In this document: piece by piece, positions 11,655 to 23,046 of the stretch
Layout: every line of letters begins with the position of its first letter
Numbering within the stretch: the stretch's first letter is position 1
Origin: Sorex araneus
Lineage: Eukaryota > Chordata > Mammalia > Eulipotyphla > Soricidae
Assembly (NCBI RefSeq): GCF_027595985.1
Contig: NC_073303.1
Coordinates: forward strand, 189,710,095 to 189,774,094
DNA length: 64,000 bases
Reading direction: 5' to 3'
The notes under the pieces: model-generated
What the model saw: only the letters and a program-made list of their open reading frames with translations
Database searches by the model: none
Told to the model about the DNA's origin: nothing
Made by a program: the position numbers and the translations under genes

Positions 11655-11805
11655 GTTTTGGCACTGTGCCCAGTGGTTCTCAGGGCATACTCCTGACTCT
11701 GCACTCAGGATCACTCCTAGCCGGAACCATATGGGGTGCCAGGGATCAAACCCAGGTCAGCTGATGCAAGACAAGAACACTACCTGCTTACTATCTCTTT
11801 GGCAC
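11655..11805 (-). repeat. SINE short form, diverged
   Basis: tttggcactgtgcccagtgg, ctctgcactcaggatcactcc, gatcaaacccaggtcagctg. Confidence 0.8.
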
Positions 11806-11814
11806 TTAATGACA

Positions 11815-11943
11815 CCTCTCTCTCTCTCTTTCTCTCTCTCTCCCCCCCTCTCTTCTCTCTCTCTCCCTCTATCTCTTCTCTCTCTCCCTCCCTCCTTCCC
11901 TCTCTCTCTCTCTCTCTCCCTCTCACACACTCTCTCTCTCTTT
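11815..11943 (+). repeat. (TC)n polypyrimidine tract
   Basis: About 130 bp of TC/TCCC repeats with cacaca near 11923, between a minus SINE and a LINE end. Confidence 0.95.
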
Positions 11944-12430
11944 CATTGAATCACCATGAGAACAGTTACAAAGCTTTCCAGTTTAAGTCTTGGTCATACA
12001 GTGATAGAACAGCCATCCCTCATCCCTTCACCAGGGCACATTTCCCACCACCAAGAACCCTAGTAAAACCCCCCCGTCCCACCCTTCCCCCCGCCTGAGT
12101 GGCAGATGATTTCCACTTGACTCTCCTTCCACTTTGATCACATTCAATATTTCGACAAAAGACCCACCATTATTATTTGGCATTTTTCCCAACAATCAGA
12201 CCTGCTGAAAAGGCATCATTGGATCATTTGTTTTCTATTGCTGATTATGAAAAGCATATGATGATTTTGGATTTCTGATATTTTAGTAATAAGGCTGGAG
12301 GGACTTCTGCCAAAAGCCGCTGGGTTCTGGGATTGGTTTGTGTGCCTCTGGGATCATGGCCATTCAGGAGCCAGAGAAGCTGTTTGTGGGTAGCAACTCA
12401 GGGCCTCGTCAGGGCGGGGAGCTCTTAATG
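11944..12430 (-). mobile_element. LINE 3'-end fragment
   Basis: Inverted relative to 5330-5895. It shares ccattattatttggcatttttccc and catcattggatcatttgtttt. It abuts the (TC)n tract. Confidence 0.6.
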
Positions 12431-13235
12431 ACATTTTTCAAAAAGAATTCAGGATAGTACATAATATGATAGATGAGCCTTAATTATATTATTCCAGGTT
12501 TTATTATACAATGCTCATGTGACCAAAATTTGCATAAGCATGTATGAAAACATATTAAGCCAGCCATAATTTCTCTGAGATAGAATTCATGGTTTTTCTT
12601 TTTGTTAAATATGGTTTCCAATTATTTTTCAGTTTCACATATATTGCTAAAAACAGCATGAAAGATAATGGAAATGGAAAAGGACAAAGAAAAAAGGCGA
12701 ATCTTGAAGGAGGGCTAGAATGACAAATAGTTTTTCCAGATGTGTTTACAATTATGCTACAAAGACTAATGTGTGCTGAGGGACTTGTCTGAGGAAACAT
12801 GGTTCTAAACGTGGTTGATTAAGGAGCATGGACGGTGACCTTGCGGAGGCTTACGTTTTAGATAGGCTTCCTTCCCGTATTTTGTTCAACTTCCAGCAGA
12901 TACACACCCACACTCATTTTCAGTTCATACTCCTCAGTCCGAGGAATAACCCTTAGTCAAAAGTCACATTGTTCTGTAGATTTATGTAAATACAACACAC
13001 ATACCCTCTTGGCGAACTCTTCCTAATTTTTTTCCTATCCTATGGAAAACCTTTGCAGAATTCTATTAGAAAATGTACGCCACTTTTTTTTTTCTCCTAA
13101 GTGCACTGTCTCCTGAGAATCAGTGACACCAAATAAAATATGTAGAAAAGATTTATCTAATGCATCCCAGTGTGGAGTACTTACATATATTTCCAGCATT
13201 GTTCTTGGGGTGGATCACTGAATACATAAAGATCC

Positions 13236-13257
13236 CGTTAAGTTTTTGAACTTAACG
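13236..13257. repeat. Perfect 9-bp inverted repeat, 4-nt loop
   Basis: cgttaagtt, loop tttg, aacttaacg. In non-repeat AT-rich DNA. Confidence 0.95.
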
Positions 13258-13506
13258 CCCGGGCTAGGGAAGTCACTCCAAAATATTGCAGATTGAATTC
13301 TACAGTCCATCAGGAACTGCTGAAGTATGGAAGTGAAGTGGAGCGATTGGGAGGCTTGTCTGGGGATGCAGGGCACCAGGGATGCAAATGTTAAAATAGA
13401 ACGGTTCTACTTCACTTCTTTGCAGTGACCTTTGTTTAAAAAAATTTGAAGGGTAAAGAATTCTGAATGCGGTCAGATTTGAATTTAAAATTTATGTAAG
13501 GGAGGG

Positions 13507-13700
13507 GGGCTGGAACGATAGCACAGCGGGGAGGGCATTTGCCTTGCACGAGGCCAACCTGGGCTCGATTCCCAGCATCTTACATGGTCCCCTGAGCACC
13601 GCCAGGAGTCATTCCTGAGTGCAGAGCCAGGAGTAACCCCTGTGCATTGCCAGGTGTGACCCAAAAAGCAAAATAAATAAATAAAATAAAATAAAATTTA
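13507..13700 (+). repeat. SINE short form
   Basis: gggggctggaacgatagcacagc through gtgtgacccaaaaagc with an (AAAT)n tail. A diverged relative follows at 13708-13850. Confidence 0.95.
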
Positions 13701-14407
13701 TGTAATGGTGCTAGGGTGAGTGGATAATGGATACGGTGCTTGCTTTGCACCCAGCCAACAGCCAACAGTTCAACTTTGAGCACCAGCAGGATTAAGACCA
13801 GAATGTGTGGCCCCAGCCAGCACGCTCCACCCCCTGCCCCCAAAAATAGTTCATCATGTGGAACTTTGAGATTGTTTCCCATAAGGGAATAGCTAGTACC
13901 TAGATTCTAGGTGCTGACACCTTCACCTCTGAAACAGAAACTGGAAAAGTAGCAAAAATAGGGAAATCACCAATTGAGAGTAAAGGATCAAGTGAAAATA
14001 TAACTACCATATATTTTCAGCCAATCAACACATATGATCACCACGGTTTTCTATACTAGGAATTGTTAATTTCCAGGTGCAAATTGGCTTCTAGTTTTGT
14101 GTTTCATTGAAATCTATGATAGGTTTTACTAGCGTTGAACAGTCAGAGGCTGAATATCAAACAGCACCTTTGCACTTAGTGTGTAATAAAAACTTCTTGA
14201 ACTAGAGTTAATTCCTAAAAGGTTTTCAGTTCCTTGAATTGAAAACTTTTATAATTCCAAATGTCTGTTTTGTGACAGTTTCATGCGAATGGGTGAGGTT
14301 TTTTTAAATTCTATTTTGTGTAATTCATTCTTTTTACTCCCACTTAAAAAATTACCTGATAGTTTAAAATTTGTAGAACTCCATCAAGTTCATTGAGAAT
14401 GTAGTGT

Positions 14408-14412
14408 TTATT

Positions 14413-14443
<31 letters not shown>

Positions 14444-14447
14444 TTTG
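14408..14447 (+). repeat. (TTTA)n microsatellite
   Basis: About ten TTTA units, forming the tail of the minus SINE at 14448-14610. Confidence 0.95.
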
Positions 14448-14610
14448 CTTTTTGGGTCACATCCGGCAACGCACAGGGGTTACTCCTGGCTCTGCACCCA
14501 GGAATTATCCCTGGAGGTGCTCGGGGGACCATATGGGATGCTGGGATTTGAACCTGGGTCAGCCGTGTGTAAGGCAAATGCCCTACCCGCTGTGCTATCG
14601 ATCCAGCCAG
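14448..14610 (-). repeat. SINE short form
   Basis: ctttttgggtcacatccggc through gctgtgctatcgatccagcc. Confidence 0.95.
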
Positions 14611-14639
14611 AGAATGTAGTGTTTAAAGTAGGATTTTTG

Positions 14640-15320
14640 AGGCACTGCAAATCTCTGCCATGCCTCTGGCCAGACTCCAGTGTCTCAGAATGAGCCTCAC
14701 CCCAGAAATTAACCTGATGAAAATTCAGGAAAGCAGGTCTTTGTGACTGGAATCTCCAGGTTTTCTTGGAGTTGGGATGGGCTACCTCCCCCCCCACCTC
14801 CCTGTACTTCCCGAAGGCCCCACAGTCACATCTATACCCCACAGCCTCTATCCAGTTAAAATTTTAACTCCAGCTATATCACCCAGTTAAAAATTCTGGA
14901 CTTCCTGGAGCAGCTTTGTAACATCTCCAAACTCAAAAACACTGATAATCCAATAGTGGCACACCAGATTGGGTAGAATGTAACATAGAATTTAACCAAT
15001 CTTGACTAACCAAACAGAAACAGAGAAGGCTTAACTTGTAACAGCATTTTGGTAATCCCTCATACAAGGACTTAATGTCTCCATGGTGAGATGCAACAAT
15101 TTATACTAATTTTCTCCTAAGGAAATATTTTTTGATCATTCTGTTAGCAATTTATCGATGGCAAGCAATATAAAATATTGTGAGCCTGCTATGGGGTAGG
15201 CTCGAGGAGTGGTTGGGAAAATTTGAGACAATGGGGGAAAGAAGGTAATAAGGTGGTGAAGTTGGTGTTAGAATACTAAATACCTGTAACAAATCATCAC
15301 GAACAAGTTTGCAAACCACA
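14640..15320 (+). mobile_element. Interspersed repeat, LINE-end-like family Y
   Basis: Second copy of the 10880-11515 family. The common 3' part is ttgttgggaaaat..gag, then gaatactaaatacctgtaacaa. Only the 3' end of another copy is seen at 15885-15990. Confidence 0.6.
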
Positions 15321-15487
15321 GTGTTTATATAAGGTGTCAGGGGAAAATTTTACATAAATAGGCCTTACCTATTTCATGCAAACTCCAAAATATGTTAGCA
15401 CAGAATTTCTTTAAATGTTTTACTAATGACAGGTAAGGCATGATTACTACCATAATGAGATCCAAATATAAGATTTAATGCAATATG

Positions 15488-15672
15488 CTTTATTTTTTTT
15501 TTCTTTTTGGGTCACACCCAGAGATGCACAGGTGTCACACCTGGCTCTGCACTCAGGAATTACTCCTGGCGGTGCTCAGGGGACCATATGGGATGCTGGG
15601 AATCGAACCAGGGAGCCAGGGTCAGCCGAGTACAAGGCAAACGCCCTACCCGCTGTGCTATTGCTCCAGCCC
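15488..15672 (-). repeat. SINE short form
   Basis: tttttttctttttgggtcacacc through gctattgctccagcccc. Confidence 0.95.
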
Positions 15673-16192
15673 CAGTGCAATATACTTTAGATCTTAGAGT
15701 TGAAAACTTATGTAAATGAGAATAAGCATTTTACTATATTAAAGGGTTTTATTTTCCTTAATTACATAGATTAAAATCATAGCAATCACAAATTGGATCT
15801 TATTTATTTACTGATCATTCTACTTGCTTCTTTTTAAAAGTTTTGTTGGAACAAGTAATATAAAGTAAATCTGTTATGTGCCTAAGGAGGGCAGGTGGGA
15901 GGGGGGAGGAAAAATGGGGACAACAGTGGAAGGAAGGTCACACAGGTGGTGTTGGAATAATAAATGCCTGAAACAACTGTATAATAAATAACTTTGTAAA
16001 TCACTTTTTTAAAATAAAAATATTTTAAAAATATATAAAGTGGAATTTTTGATGCATAATAATACATTTAAAGAATGGAAAAATTTTAGCTGTACTGCTT
16101 TACAGTGAGATTAAGTTTGGAATATAAGTACAAAAATATACTAAAATAAAACTCAAAAGGGTTTGTTTATTAAATGGTTTCATGAATTCTTT

Positions 16193-16348
16193 CGTTTTTT
16201 TTTTTTTTTTGGCGGGGTGGGGGAGGTGAGGGGGAGGTGGTTATACCCAGCAATGCTCAGGTGTTACTCCTGGCTCTGCACTCAGGAATCCTGGCAGAAA
16301 TCGGGGGACCATATGGGATGCCGGAGATTGAATCTGGGTCGGCCCTCC
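16193..16348 (-). repeat. SINE short form, head truncated
   Basis: T-run, tacccagcaatgctcaggtg through gagattgaatctgggtcggcc. Confidence 0.85.
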
Positions 16349-16407
16349 ATGAATTCTTTCAAAGAAAGTCTTTAGAACAACTCAGCTGTGAATTAAGAAG
16401 AACAGTT

Positions 16408-16580
16408 ACTGAGGCCAGAGTGATAGCACAGTACGTAGGGCATTTGCTATGCACTCGGTTGACCTGGGCTCAATCCCCGGCATCCCATAATTCCTGAGTG
16501 CAGAGAAAGGAGTAACCCCTGACCACCTGGCCAGGTGTGACCCAGAAAGCCAAAACAAAACAAAACAAAACAAAAAACCC
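16408..16580 (+). repeat. SINE short form with (CAAAA)n tail
   Basis: tgaggccagagtgatagcacag through aggtgtgacccagaaagcc. Confidence 0.85.
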
Positions 16581-16589
16581 TGTTACTTT

Positions 16590-16790
16590 TGTACGATGCT
16601 CCAATCTAGTCAAGTATAATGTAATCAGTTTCATCATTACAACACCTCCTCTCCCTTCTTATCTCCACTAATGTCCCAAAGCCCCCTCCCAACTACTCCC
16701 ATCTGCCCACTCCAGGTACACTCAGTTCTGCACACCCACTTTTTAGTTCCATCCACACAACTAAGGTGATTTTTATTAAAGGAATCTGGC
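16590..16790 (-). mobile_element. LINE-1 3' UTR-like pyrimidine-rich fragment
   Basis: Pyrimidine-rich sequence (cctcctctcccttcttatctcc) similar in character to 6450-6600, ending without a clear tail. Confidence 0.35.
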
Positions 16791-16856
16791 TGAGGCCCTC
16801 TGCTGGTCACCAGTGAAAGTAAGACAGGTAATTTGCTTTTAAATTATTTTATTTGA

Positions 16857-17039
16857 CTTTTTTTTTTTTTTTTTTGCTTTTTGGGTCACACCAGGCGAGG
16901 CACAGGGGTTACTCCTGGTTCTACACTCAGGAATTACTCCAGGCGGTGCTCAGGGGACCATATGGAATGCTGGGATTCGAATCCGGGTCGGCTGCGTGCA
17001 AAGCAAACGCCCTACCCGCTGTGCTATCGCTCCAGCCCC
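16857..17039 (-). repeat. SINE short form
   Basis: Flanked by the duplication aggtaatttgcttttaaa (about 16827 and 17040). Confidence 0.95.
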
Positions 17040-17157
17040 AGGTAATTTGCTTTTAAAATGTCAAATTTTATACATAATCAAAGGAAAAGGTGGATTCATT
17101 TAAAATACATTGAAATTTGACTTGTATAATAGTAGTTCATTAGCTAATCACACACTG

Positions 17158-17375
17158 TATCACACTGTCATCCCGTTGCTCATCGATTAGTTTGAGCGGG
17201 TACCAGTAATGTCTCTCATCGAGAGACTTATTGTTACTGTTTTTGGCATATCCAATACGCACGGGTAGCTTGCCAGGCTCTGCCGTGCGGGCTCCATACT
17301 CTCAGTAGCTTGCCAGGCTCTCCCAGAGGGGCGGAGGAATCGAACCTGGGTGGCCGAGTGCAACTCGGCCCTACC
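17158..17375 (-). repeat. SINE long form, head damaged
   Basis: atcacactgtcatcccgttgctc through cgaacctgggtggccgagtg. Confidence 0.9.
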
Positions 17376-17619
17376 ACCCGTTTTTCTATGGTCATGATTA
17401 CACAGATGGACATTCCAGTCTGTTTGATAATAGACCTGGACACCAATTAAAAAAAGGTAATGCCCCCAGAAGCAATCCACTATTTGAGTTTATACTTACA
17501 AGACCTGATCGTCATAATAATTACATTTCACTAATAAAATTTCAGAAAAAAAAGTTTATTTTTGTAAAACTCTGCATAATACCCTTGATTTTTACTTATT
17601 TGTTCACAGAATCTAAATT

Positions 17620-17785
17620 TTCTTTTTTCTTTTGCCTTTTGGGTCACACCCACCCATGTTCAGGGCTCCAGGCTCTGCACTCAGTAATTACTCCTGAGGC
17701 AGTGCTCAGGGGACCATATGGATGCCGTGGATTAAACCCAGGCAGGCTTTGTGCAAGGCATGCTACCTATTGTACTCGAGCCCCC
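17620..17785 (-). repeat. SINE short form, diverged
   Basis: ttgccttttgggtcacaccc through ctattgtactcgagcccc. Confidence 0.85.
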
Positions 17786-18077
17786 CGAAATATTTTCTTT
17801 GTGGCCCTTTACAGAATCTTTGCAGCCCTTGATTTAGAAGTTGTGAATGTGAGAATCAAAACTGAAATTAAGCCCAAACTCACTTTATATGAATCTGCAT
17901 TGTACTCTATTAACTCCTGCATTAATATATATTTATTCCTTTGTAGAAGAAACCTTCTGATACGTATACTTTTTTTTAAATGCATGCTTTCCCCCATATC
18001 AAACTACTTTTCTGTTTACCATTAATTTAAAGTCAATGCTGGAATGTTGGGCTATCTGTGTAGATTTAACTTTGTGC

Positions 18078-18247
18078 GTGTGTGTGAGGGGGTGGAGGCA
18101 TACGGGCCATACTTGGGGCTTACTCCTGGTTCTGTGCTCAGGGATCACTCCTGGTAGTGCTCAGAGACCTACAGAGTTATTGGGGATTGAACCAGGATTC
18201 GCTGTGTGCAAGACAAGCACCTTAACCCACTGTACTATCTTTCCAGC
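18078..18247 (-). repeat. SINE short form, diverged
   Basis: ttactcctggttctgtgctcag, gggattgaaccaggattcgc, actgtactatctttccagc. Confidence 0.8.
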
Positions 18248-18369
18248 AAATTAATCTTTTGGGGAGTGAAAAGGATTCATTAGAAAAACATATCTTGGGG
18301 CCAGAGCGATTTTGATTTCAACACCTGCAGTTCCATCCAAGTTACAATGAACTGTAAGATTGAATGTTT

Positions 18370-18462
18370 TCTTACAACGACATAACAAGTCTCACAATAG
18401 AGACATTACTGGTCTTGAGCAAATCAATGAGCAACGGGATGACAGTGACAGTGACAACGACA
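18370..18462 (+). repeat. SINE long form, 3' part only
   Basis: acaagtctcacaatagagacattactgg, then gcaacgggatgacagtgac. Confidence 0.85.
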
Positions 18463-18684
18463 TGGCAGTCCGCTGGAGACGTGACACTTCTTCAGTTATT
18501 CATGTGTACCTGGGCATTTGGATTGCCTCTACATCCTGGCCATTTTACTCAGCAATGCAATGAACGTAGAAGTGAGTACAACTTCTCAAGTTAATGTTCG
18601 AGTTCCTGGACTAGAAGCCAAGTAGCAGGGTTCCTGAGTAATATGTAAGCACTACTCTTGGTTGAAAAAGCCACCATTATTTTA

Positions 18685-19640
18685 TTTTTTTTTTAATGAA
18701 TCATCGTGAGGGTATAGATACAGATTTACATATTCTCGTGCTTGTGTTTCAGTCATACACAGCTTGAGTACCCATCCCTCCACTAGTGCCTGGTCACCAC
18801 TGATGACCCCATCATCCCCCCACACCCTGCCTCTGTAGCAGGGCATTCCCTTTTATTTTCTCTCTCCTTTTGGGTGTTGCCACCACCATTTTCTAGAGGT
18901 TGAACCAGGTGATCTTTGTAACAGTGAATGTGAGTACCTGTCTCATCATATCCCTGCCAACAACAGTCATTTCCAATGTTTATTATTGATTTGCATTCCT
19001 TTAATGTGACAAAACTTTCAGTGGATACTCGGCACATAAGACTCTGGGTATCTTTCTCTCAAGTCTCCACTTTTTTTTTTTTGCTTTTTGGGTCACACCT
19101 AGCAATGCACAGGAGTTACTCCTGGCTCATACACTCAGGAATTACTCCTGGTGGTCTTGGGGGACCATATGGGATGCTGGGAATCGAACCCGGGGTGGCG
19201 GTGTGCAAGGCAAACGCCCTACCCACTGTGCTATCACTCCAGCCCCATCATCTCCCCATTTTGATGTTAGCCTTGTTGAGTTTTACGAGTGCCTTACAGA
19301 GCTCAGGTATTGGCCCATATATGACATGTGAATCTCTTCTCCCATTCAATAGGGTGTCATGTGAATCCAAGTTTCTTTTGTCATGTAAAATTTTCTGCCA
19401 TCCCATTAGTTTTTATTTTTATATTTGCCAACAGAATCAAATCCTTGGAGACATCACTCAGGTCCATATTCTGGACACTTTTCCCTGCTTTGCTTGATGG
19501 CACTTTAGATTCTGGTGTAATCTCCACTTTTAATATATGGTGTGATATGAACTCAGCCTCAGTTTTTGCACACGTCTACCCATTTTTGCCAACACCATTT
19601 GCCGAACATGTCCTTGCTCCACTGTAAACATACAACTCCC
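18685..19640 (-). mobile_element. LINE-1 3' region, interrupted by a SINE
   Basis: A T-rich start followed by the L1 3' end. tatcatttgatttgcattcct-like sequence, catatatgacatgtgaatctcttctcccattc and similar phrases match L1 on the minus strand. The SINE at 19071-19248 interrupts it. Confidence 0.75.
19071..19248 (-). repeat. SINE short form in L1
   Basis: gctttttgggtcacacctagc through gctatcactccagcccc. Confidence 0.95.
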
Positions 19641-19859
19641 TTGTCATAAATTAACTGTGCACGGATCTGCAGCTCATCTTCAGGCTTTCACACTGAAACA
19701 GTGCTTTTTTGTTTCTGTCACTGCTTGAGGGGGACTGGGAGGATGTCTGCTGCGTGTCTCCTACCACCTCACACTCCATGTGCTCGGGGCATTTGCTGAT
19801 CTTCACCAGATTCTTCAAACATATTCTGTAAAGAACATTATTTTAAGCCATGCAAACTC

Positions 19860-20005
19860 TATGTACCTTGTGCAACCTCTAATTCTGCCATTGTAATACA
19901 GAAACTGTCATAGACAATAACAAATAAACGGAGGTGTTTATGTTGCAGTAAAACTTTATTTGAAATACAGCAGTTTGGTCCACAGGCAGCTTCCCAACTT
20001 TTGGT
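19860..20005 (+). mobile_element. Old MER-type DNA transposon remnant
   Basis: attctgccattgtaatac, then catagacaataacaaataaac, aaaactttatttgaaatacag and ggtccacaggcag recall an ancient mammalian hAT-type repeat. A related end (gtggccctttacagaatctttgcag) lies at about 17800-17840. Confidence 0.5.
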
Positions 20006-20418
20006 GGTAAAAGGTAAAAAAAAGACACCCATTTACAAAGCTTTTGTATGAAAACAAGCTAAATAACGCATTTCCAGTGTGATTCAAAAACCAGAAAAAC
20101 TGCATTAAAGAAAAAAATGTATAATTTTCCCCAGACTGTGTCATAGAAATCATACCAAGTTGAGTTAGAATATTTTGGTAGTATTTCTTCCCCTATATTT
20201 TCTTCTTAATCTTAGGCTAGGAGACTTTGATTTTCTTAACTATAGTTCCTAAGTGATTTCTAGAATCTTAGAAATTTATGTAAATAAATGGAATAATAAA
20301 ACTATAAATGGATAATAGATGATAGAAAGAATAATAATGAAACTATAATAGACTTAATGGAATTTTTCTTTGGAAAATTATAAGAGATTTTGGACTTTAA
20401 AATTGATAAAGTCCTGAG

Positions 20419-20592
20419 GGCCAGAGCAATAGTACATGGGCAGAACATTTGCCTTGCATGCAGCTGACCCGTGTTTGATCCCTGGCACCCTATATGGCCT
20501 TCTGAGAACTTCCAAGCATGATATACCTGAGTGCAGAGCCAGGAAAACACCCTGAGCTTCACCCTGAACATGACCCAAAAACAAAAAAGAAA
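20419..20592 (+). repeat. SINE short form, diverged
   Basis: gggccagagcaatagtacatggg through gaacatgacccaaaaac. Confidence 0.8.
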
Positions 20593-20854
20593 AATCAAAA
20601 TCCTTACCACCATCGCCATCTTTCCTCCCCCCCTCATACCTGATGGTACCTGAGTACCACATGAAGAAGGGAGTGAATTTGGGCCCTCCACCTACAAAAC
20701 ATGTGCTCTAGCTCTTTGTGTTATCTTTGGTCTAAGATGTTTACCATCTTCTTTTGGAGTACCCAAGTCTACCTGTGTGAGGCTCAGTTCAGCAAAAGTC
20801 TTAAGACATTTTTAAATATCAAACACACTTTCTACTACCATCTCAAAATACATA

Positions 20855-21045
20855 TTTTTGGTGGTTTGTTTTGGGGCCACACACCCAGCAATGCTCAGGG
20901 GTTACTCCTGGCTCTTGCACTCAGGAATTTTCCTGGTAGTGCTCAAGGGGACATAAGGAATGGCTGGGGCACAACCCAGGTTGGCCAAATGCAAGTGTCC
21001 TACTCACTGTAGCAAGTGCCCTACCCACTGTACTATCTCTCACTG
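20855..21045 (-). repeat. SINE short form, just downstream of the ATP5PF donor
   Basis: ggggccacacacccagcaatg through cactgtactatctctcactg, with an internal duplication of the cctac(t/c)cactgta end. Confidence 0.85.
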
Positions 21046-21093
21046 TGTTTGTTTGTTTTTGGCATCTTATAACATGTTTATTTACCCACTTAC

Positions 21094-21281
21094 TGCTGCT
21101 TAGTCTTATATTCTCTAATCTTGTCCACGAAGGTTTTCTGGACAGGATCAAGTTCCTTATCAAAAGCCACTGCAGTCACACCAATGCTCCTTCTCAAGTG
21201 GATGGAGGCAGCAGACTGATGGAGAGAGGACAGCTGAAGAGCCTCCAAAGAATCACGGTGACTCTTACTGAAAGCAAGCAT
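21094..21281 (-). CDS. ATP5PF: ATP5PF (ATP synthase peripheral stalk subunit F6), partial: presequence and mature N-terminus exon, with altered start
   Basis: Read on the minus strand, this exon encodes RRSIGVTAVAF and then DKELDPVQKTFVDKIREYK. This is the start of mature coupling factor 6, a peripheral-stalk subunit of mitochondrial F1Fo ATP synthase. A perfect donor (CA followed by gtaagtg, plus-strand 21088-21093) ends the exon in the phase needed for the next exon. Acceptors are available at ttttgtttttag (exon from 21297) or cttgctttcag (exon from 21267), so this is a spliced gene exon and not a processed pseudogene. The conserved start codon, expected at 21254-21256, reads GTG. Compared with the remembered human exon, one base is missing in the presequence, so the frame from that GTG stops after 20 codons. 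The ATG at 21279-21281 is in frame with the mature protein and would give a 31-residue leader of unusual composition. Exons 3 and 4 were not found in the window. Confidence 0.78.
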
Positions 21282-21709
21282 GAGGATGCCAGTAAACCTA
21301 AAAACAAAAATAAAAGTTGCATGGACAATTATATCATCCAATGAGAATCAAATTCTAATTGCTAAGTAACTGAATTATATCAGAGGTCAATGGATGCTAA
21401 GGTCAGCCACCAACCGTCGTTTCCCTTCCTCTCTCCTCTCCATGGCGGGCTTCTTGCTTCTTAGTCAAAAGGGCCAGAGACCTATAAGCAATTTGGATCT
21501 GTCTACAAATGCTGTAGTATAGGAGAAAATTCAGAAAAGGCCAGGGGCTCCACCAGCCTAAGATGAAGAAAGAAAACACAAAATCTGGGAAAGGTACTTT
21601 GCACTCAGCGGTACTATGGTCTCCTGCAGGGCTGGGGGTCAAACCCAGAGTACTTCATGCAGTGACCAGTGAGGATCCTTCAGTCTGGGCCAGGTTTTTC
21701 TGATGCCCT

Positions 21710-22060
21710 CAAAAAGTGAAAAGGGGAAATCTCAGGAAAAAAAGCCAAACCAATGAAACTCCCAGGTACACCAATTTCCAGGCTGAAAACTGTGGGGTCT
21801 TTCTGGAGTGGGGGTGGGCAGCCTGCTCCCCACCCAACCCAGAAACACCAGGCCACTCTTCCAGGTTCTGCTGCTCTGAGAGCTGGCTGCGTGACACCTT
21901 GAAATCCAACACGGACAGCCTAGGAGCACAGAAAATTAGGAGGGAAAAGTTGGGTAGCAGTCCACGAAACTCAGTGAGTGAAAACAAGAACACAGAAGGC
22001 TCAAGTAGCACCATACAGCTCAGTAAATCCTCCGGGAATGATCTCAACACACCATGAGAT
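21710..22060 (+). mobile_element. Interspersed repeat, family Y, partial
   Basis: Third copy (gggctttcc-like start, gaacacagaaggctcaagtagcaccat, ctcagtaaatcctc). It lies just downstream of the ATP5PF coding exon in plus coordinates and ends at a (GAT)n/(AAT)n run. Confidence 0.55.
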
Positions 22061-22094
22061 GATGATGATGATGATGATAATAATAATAATTTTT

Positions 22095-22395
22095 TAAAAA
22101 GTGGCAGAGAAATACTACAGTGGGTAGGGCATTTACTATGTATACAGTCACCCACGCTCAATCCAGGCACCCCATATGGTTCCCCAAGTAATACCAGGAG
22201 TAATTCCTGAGTGCAAAGCCAGGAATAAGGCCTGAGCATCACTGGGTTTGGTCCAAAAGCAGAGGTGTGTGTGGGGGGAAGTGCTCGAGAGAATGCAAGC
22301 AGGGCACCTGCCTTGCACTCAGCAGACCTGTGGATTCCACCCCCACATCCTATGTGGTCCCCCAAGCCCACAAGGAGTGACCCCTGAGTACAGTC
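22095..22395 (+). repeat. Two short-form SINEs in series
   Basis: agtggcagagaaatactacagtggg through ggtttggtccaaaagc, then tgctcgagagaatgcaagcag through gacccctgagtacagtc. Both are diverged. Confidence 0.75.
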
Positions 22396-23046
22396 TCAAA
22401 AAAAGTTACTAAATAATAAGTAAAAAGGTAGTTAGGGTTAGGCAGCACTGACAGCCTGGAATTTCTTCTTGACATGCACAGGACATGAGAGGTTGATGCG
22501 CCAATTACAATGGCAGGACTCGAGAACACGGTCACGACCAAACCAAATTCAGAAGAACAGGAAAAGTCGTCTGAAACTGAAGTAGGCCAAAGGAAAGGGA
22601 AAAACAGGCAGTACGGCCTGATCCGTGAAAAATCGGAATGTGTGAAGGAAATGCAATGCTGAATTTTTAAAATAAAGAATTAAAGCTGAAAACACAAAAA
22701 TGTTTAAGTTACAAAAAAAAAAAAGTTGATAATCACAGTGGAGAGTTTAGAGTGTGGATGGAGAAAATACAAAAACAAATCAAATATAAGCCAATGAATT
22801 CCGAAAGGAACAGAGATGGCGATATACAGAGAAACGTCCCTCATACTGAAAAAGCCTTAGTCCGTAAAACTCAAGGGCTTTCCAGGACCCTATGTTGGAA
22901 GTGACTAAACACTCACACCTCTTCAGAGCCAGGTGAAATTCCTTACAGGTAAAGTGCAAACTTCACATGTTAACATCATTCCCACGTCCCCTCTCTGCAC
23001 AAGAAGCCCCTACCTGCCCGGGCCCCAACGCGCTCCGCTTTCCGCG

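Larger units (their letters stand above)
1..20400. other. Intergenic / ATP5PF downstream region, repeat-rich, no gene recognised
   Basis: In mammals the rest of ATP5PF, followed by JAM2, lies to this side. Reading both strands, I found no ATP5PF exon 3 or 4 and no JAM2 exon. Non-repeat stretches over 300 bp (about 0.64-1.18, 7.29-7.73, 8.79-9.55, 9.94-10.51, 12.44-13.5, 13.86-14.4 and 15.68-16.19 kb) are AT-rich and without recognisable coding content. Confidence 0.7.

Noticed and set aside
21709-22371. 220-codon minus-strand open frame
   Set aside because: It spans an interspersed repeat (family Y), an AAT run and two SINEs.
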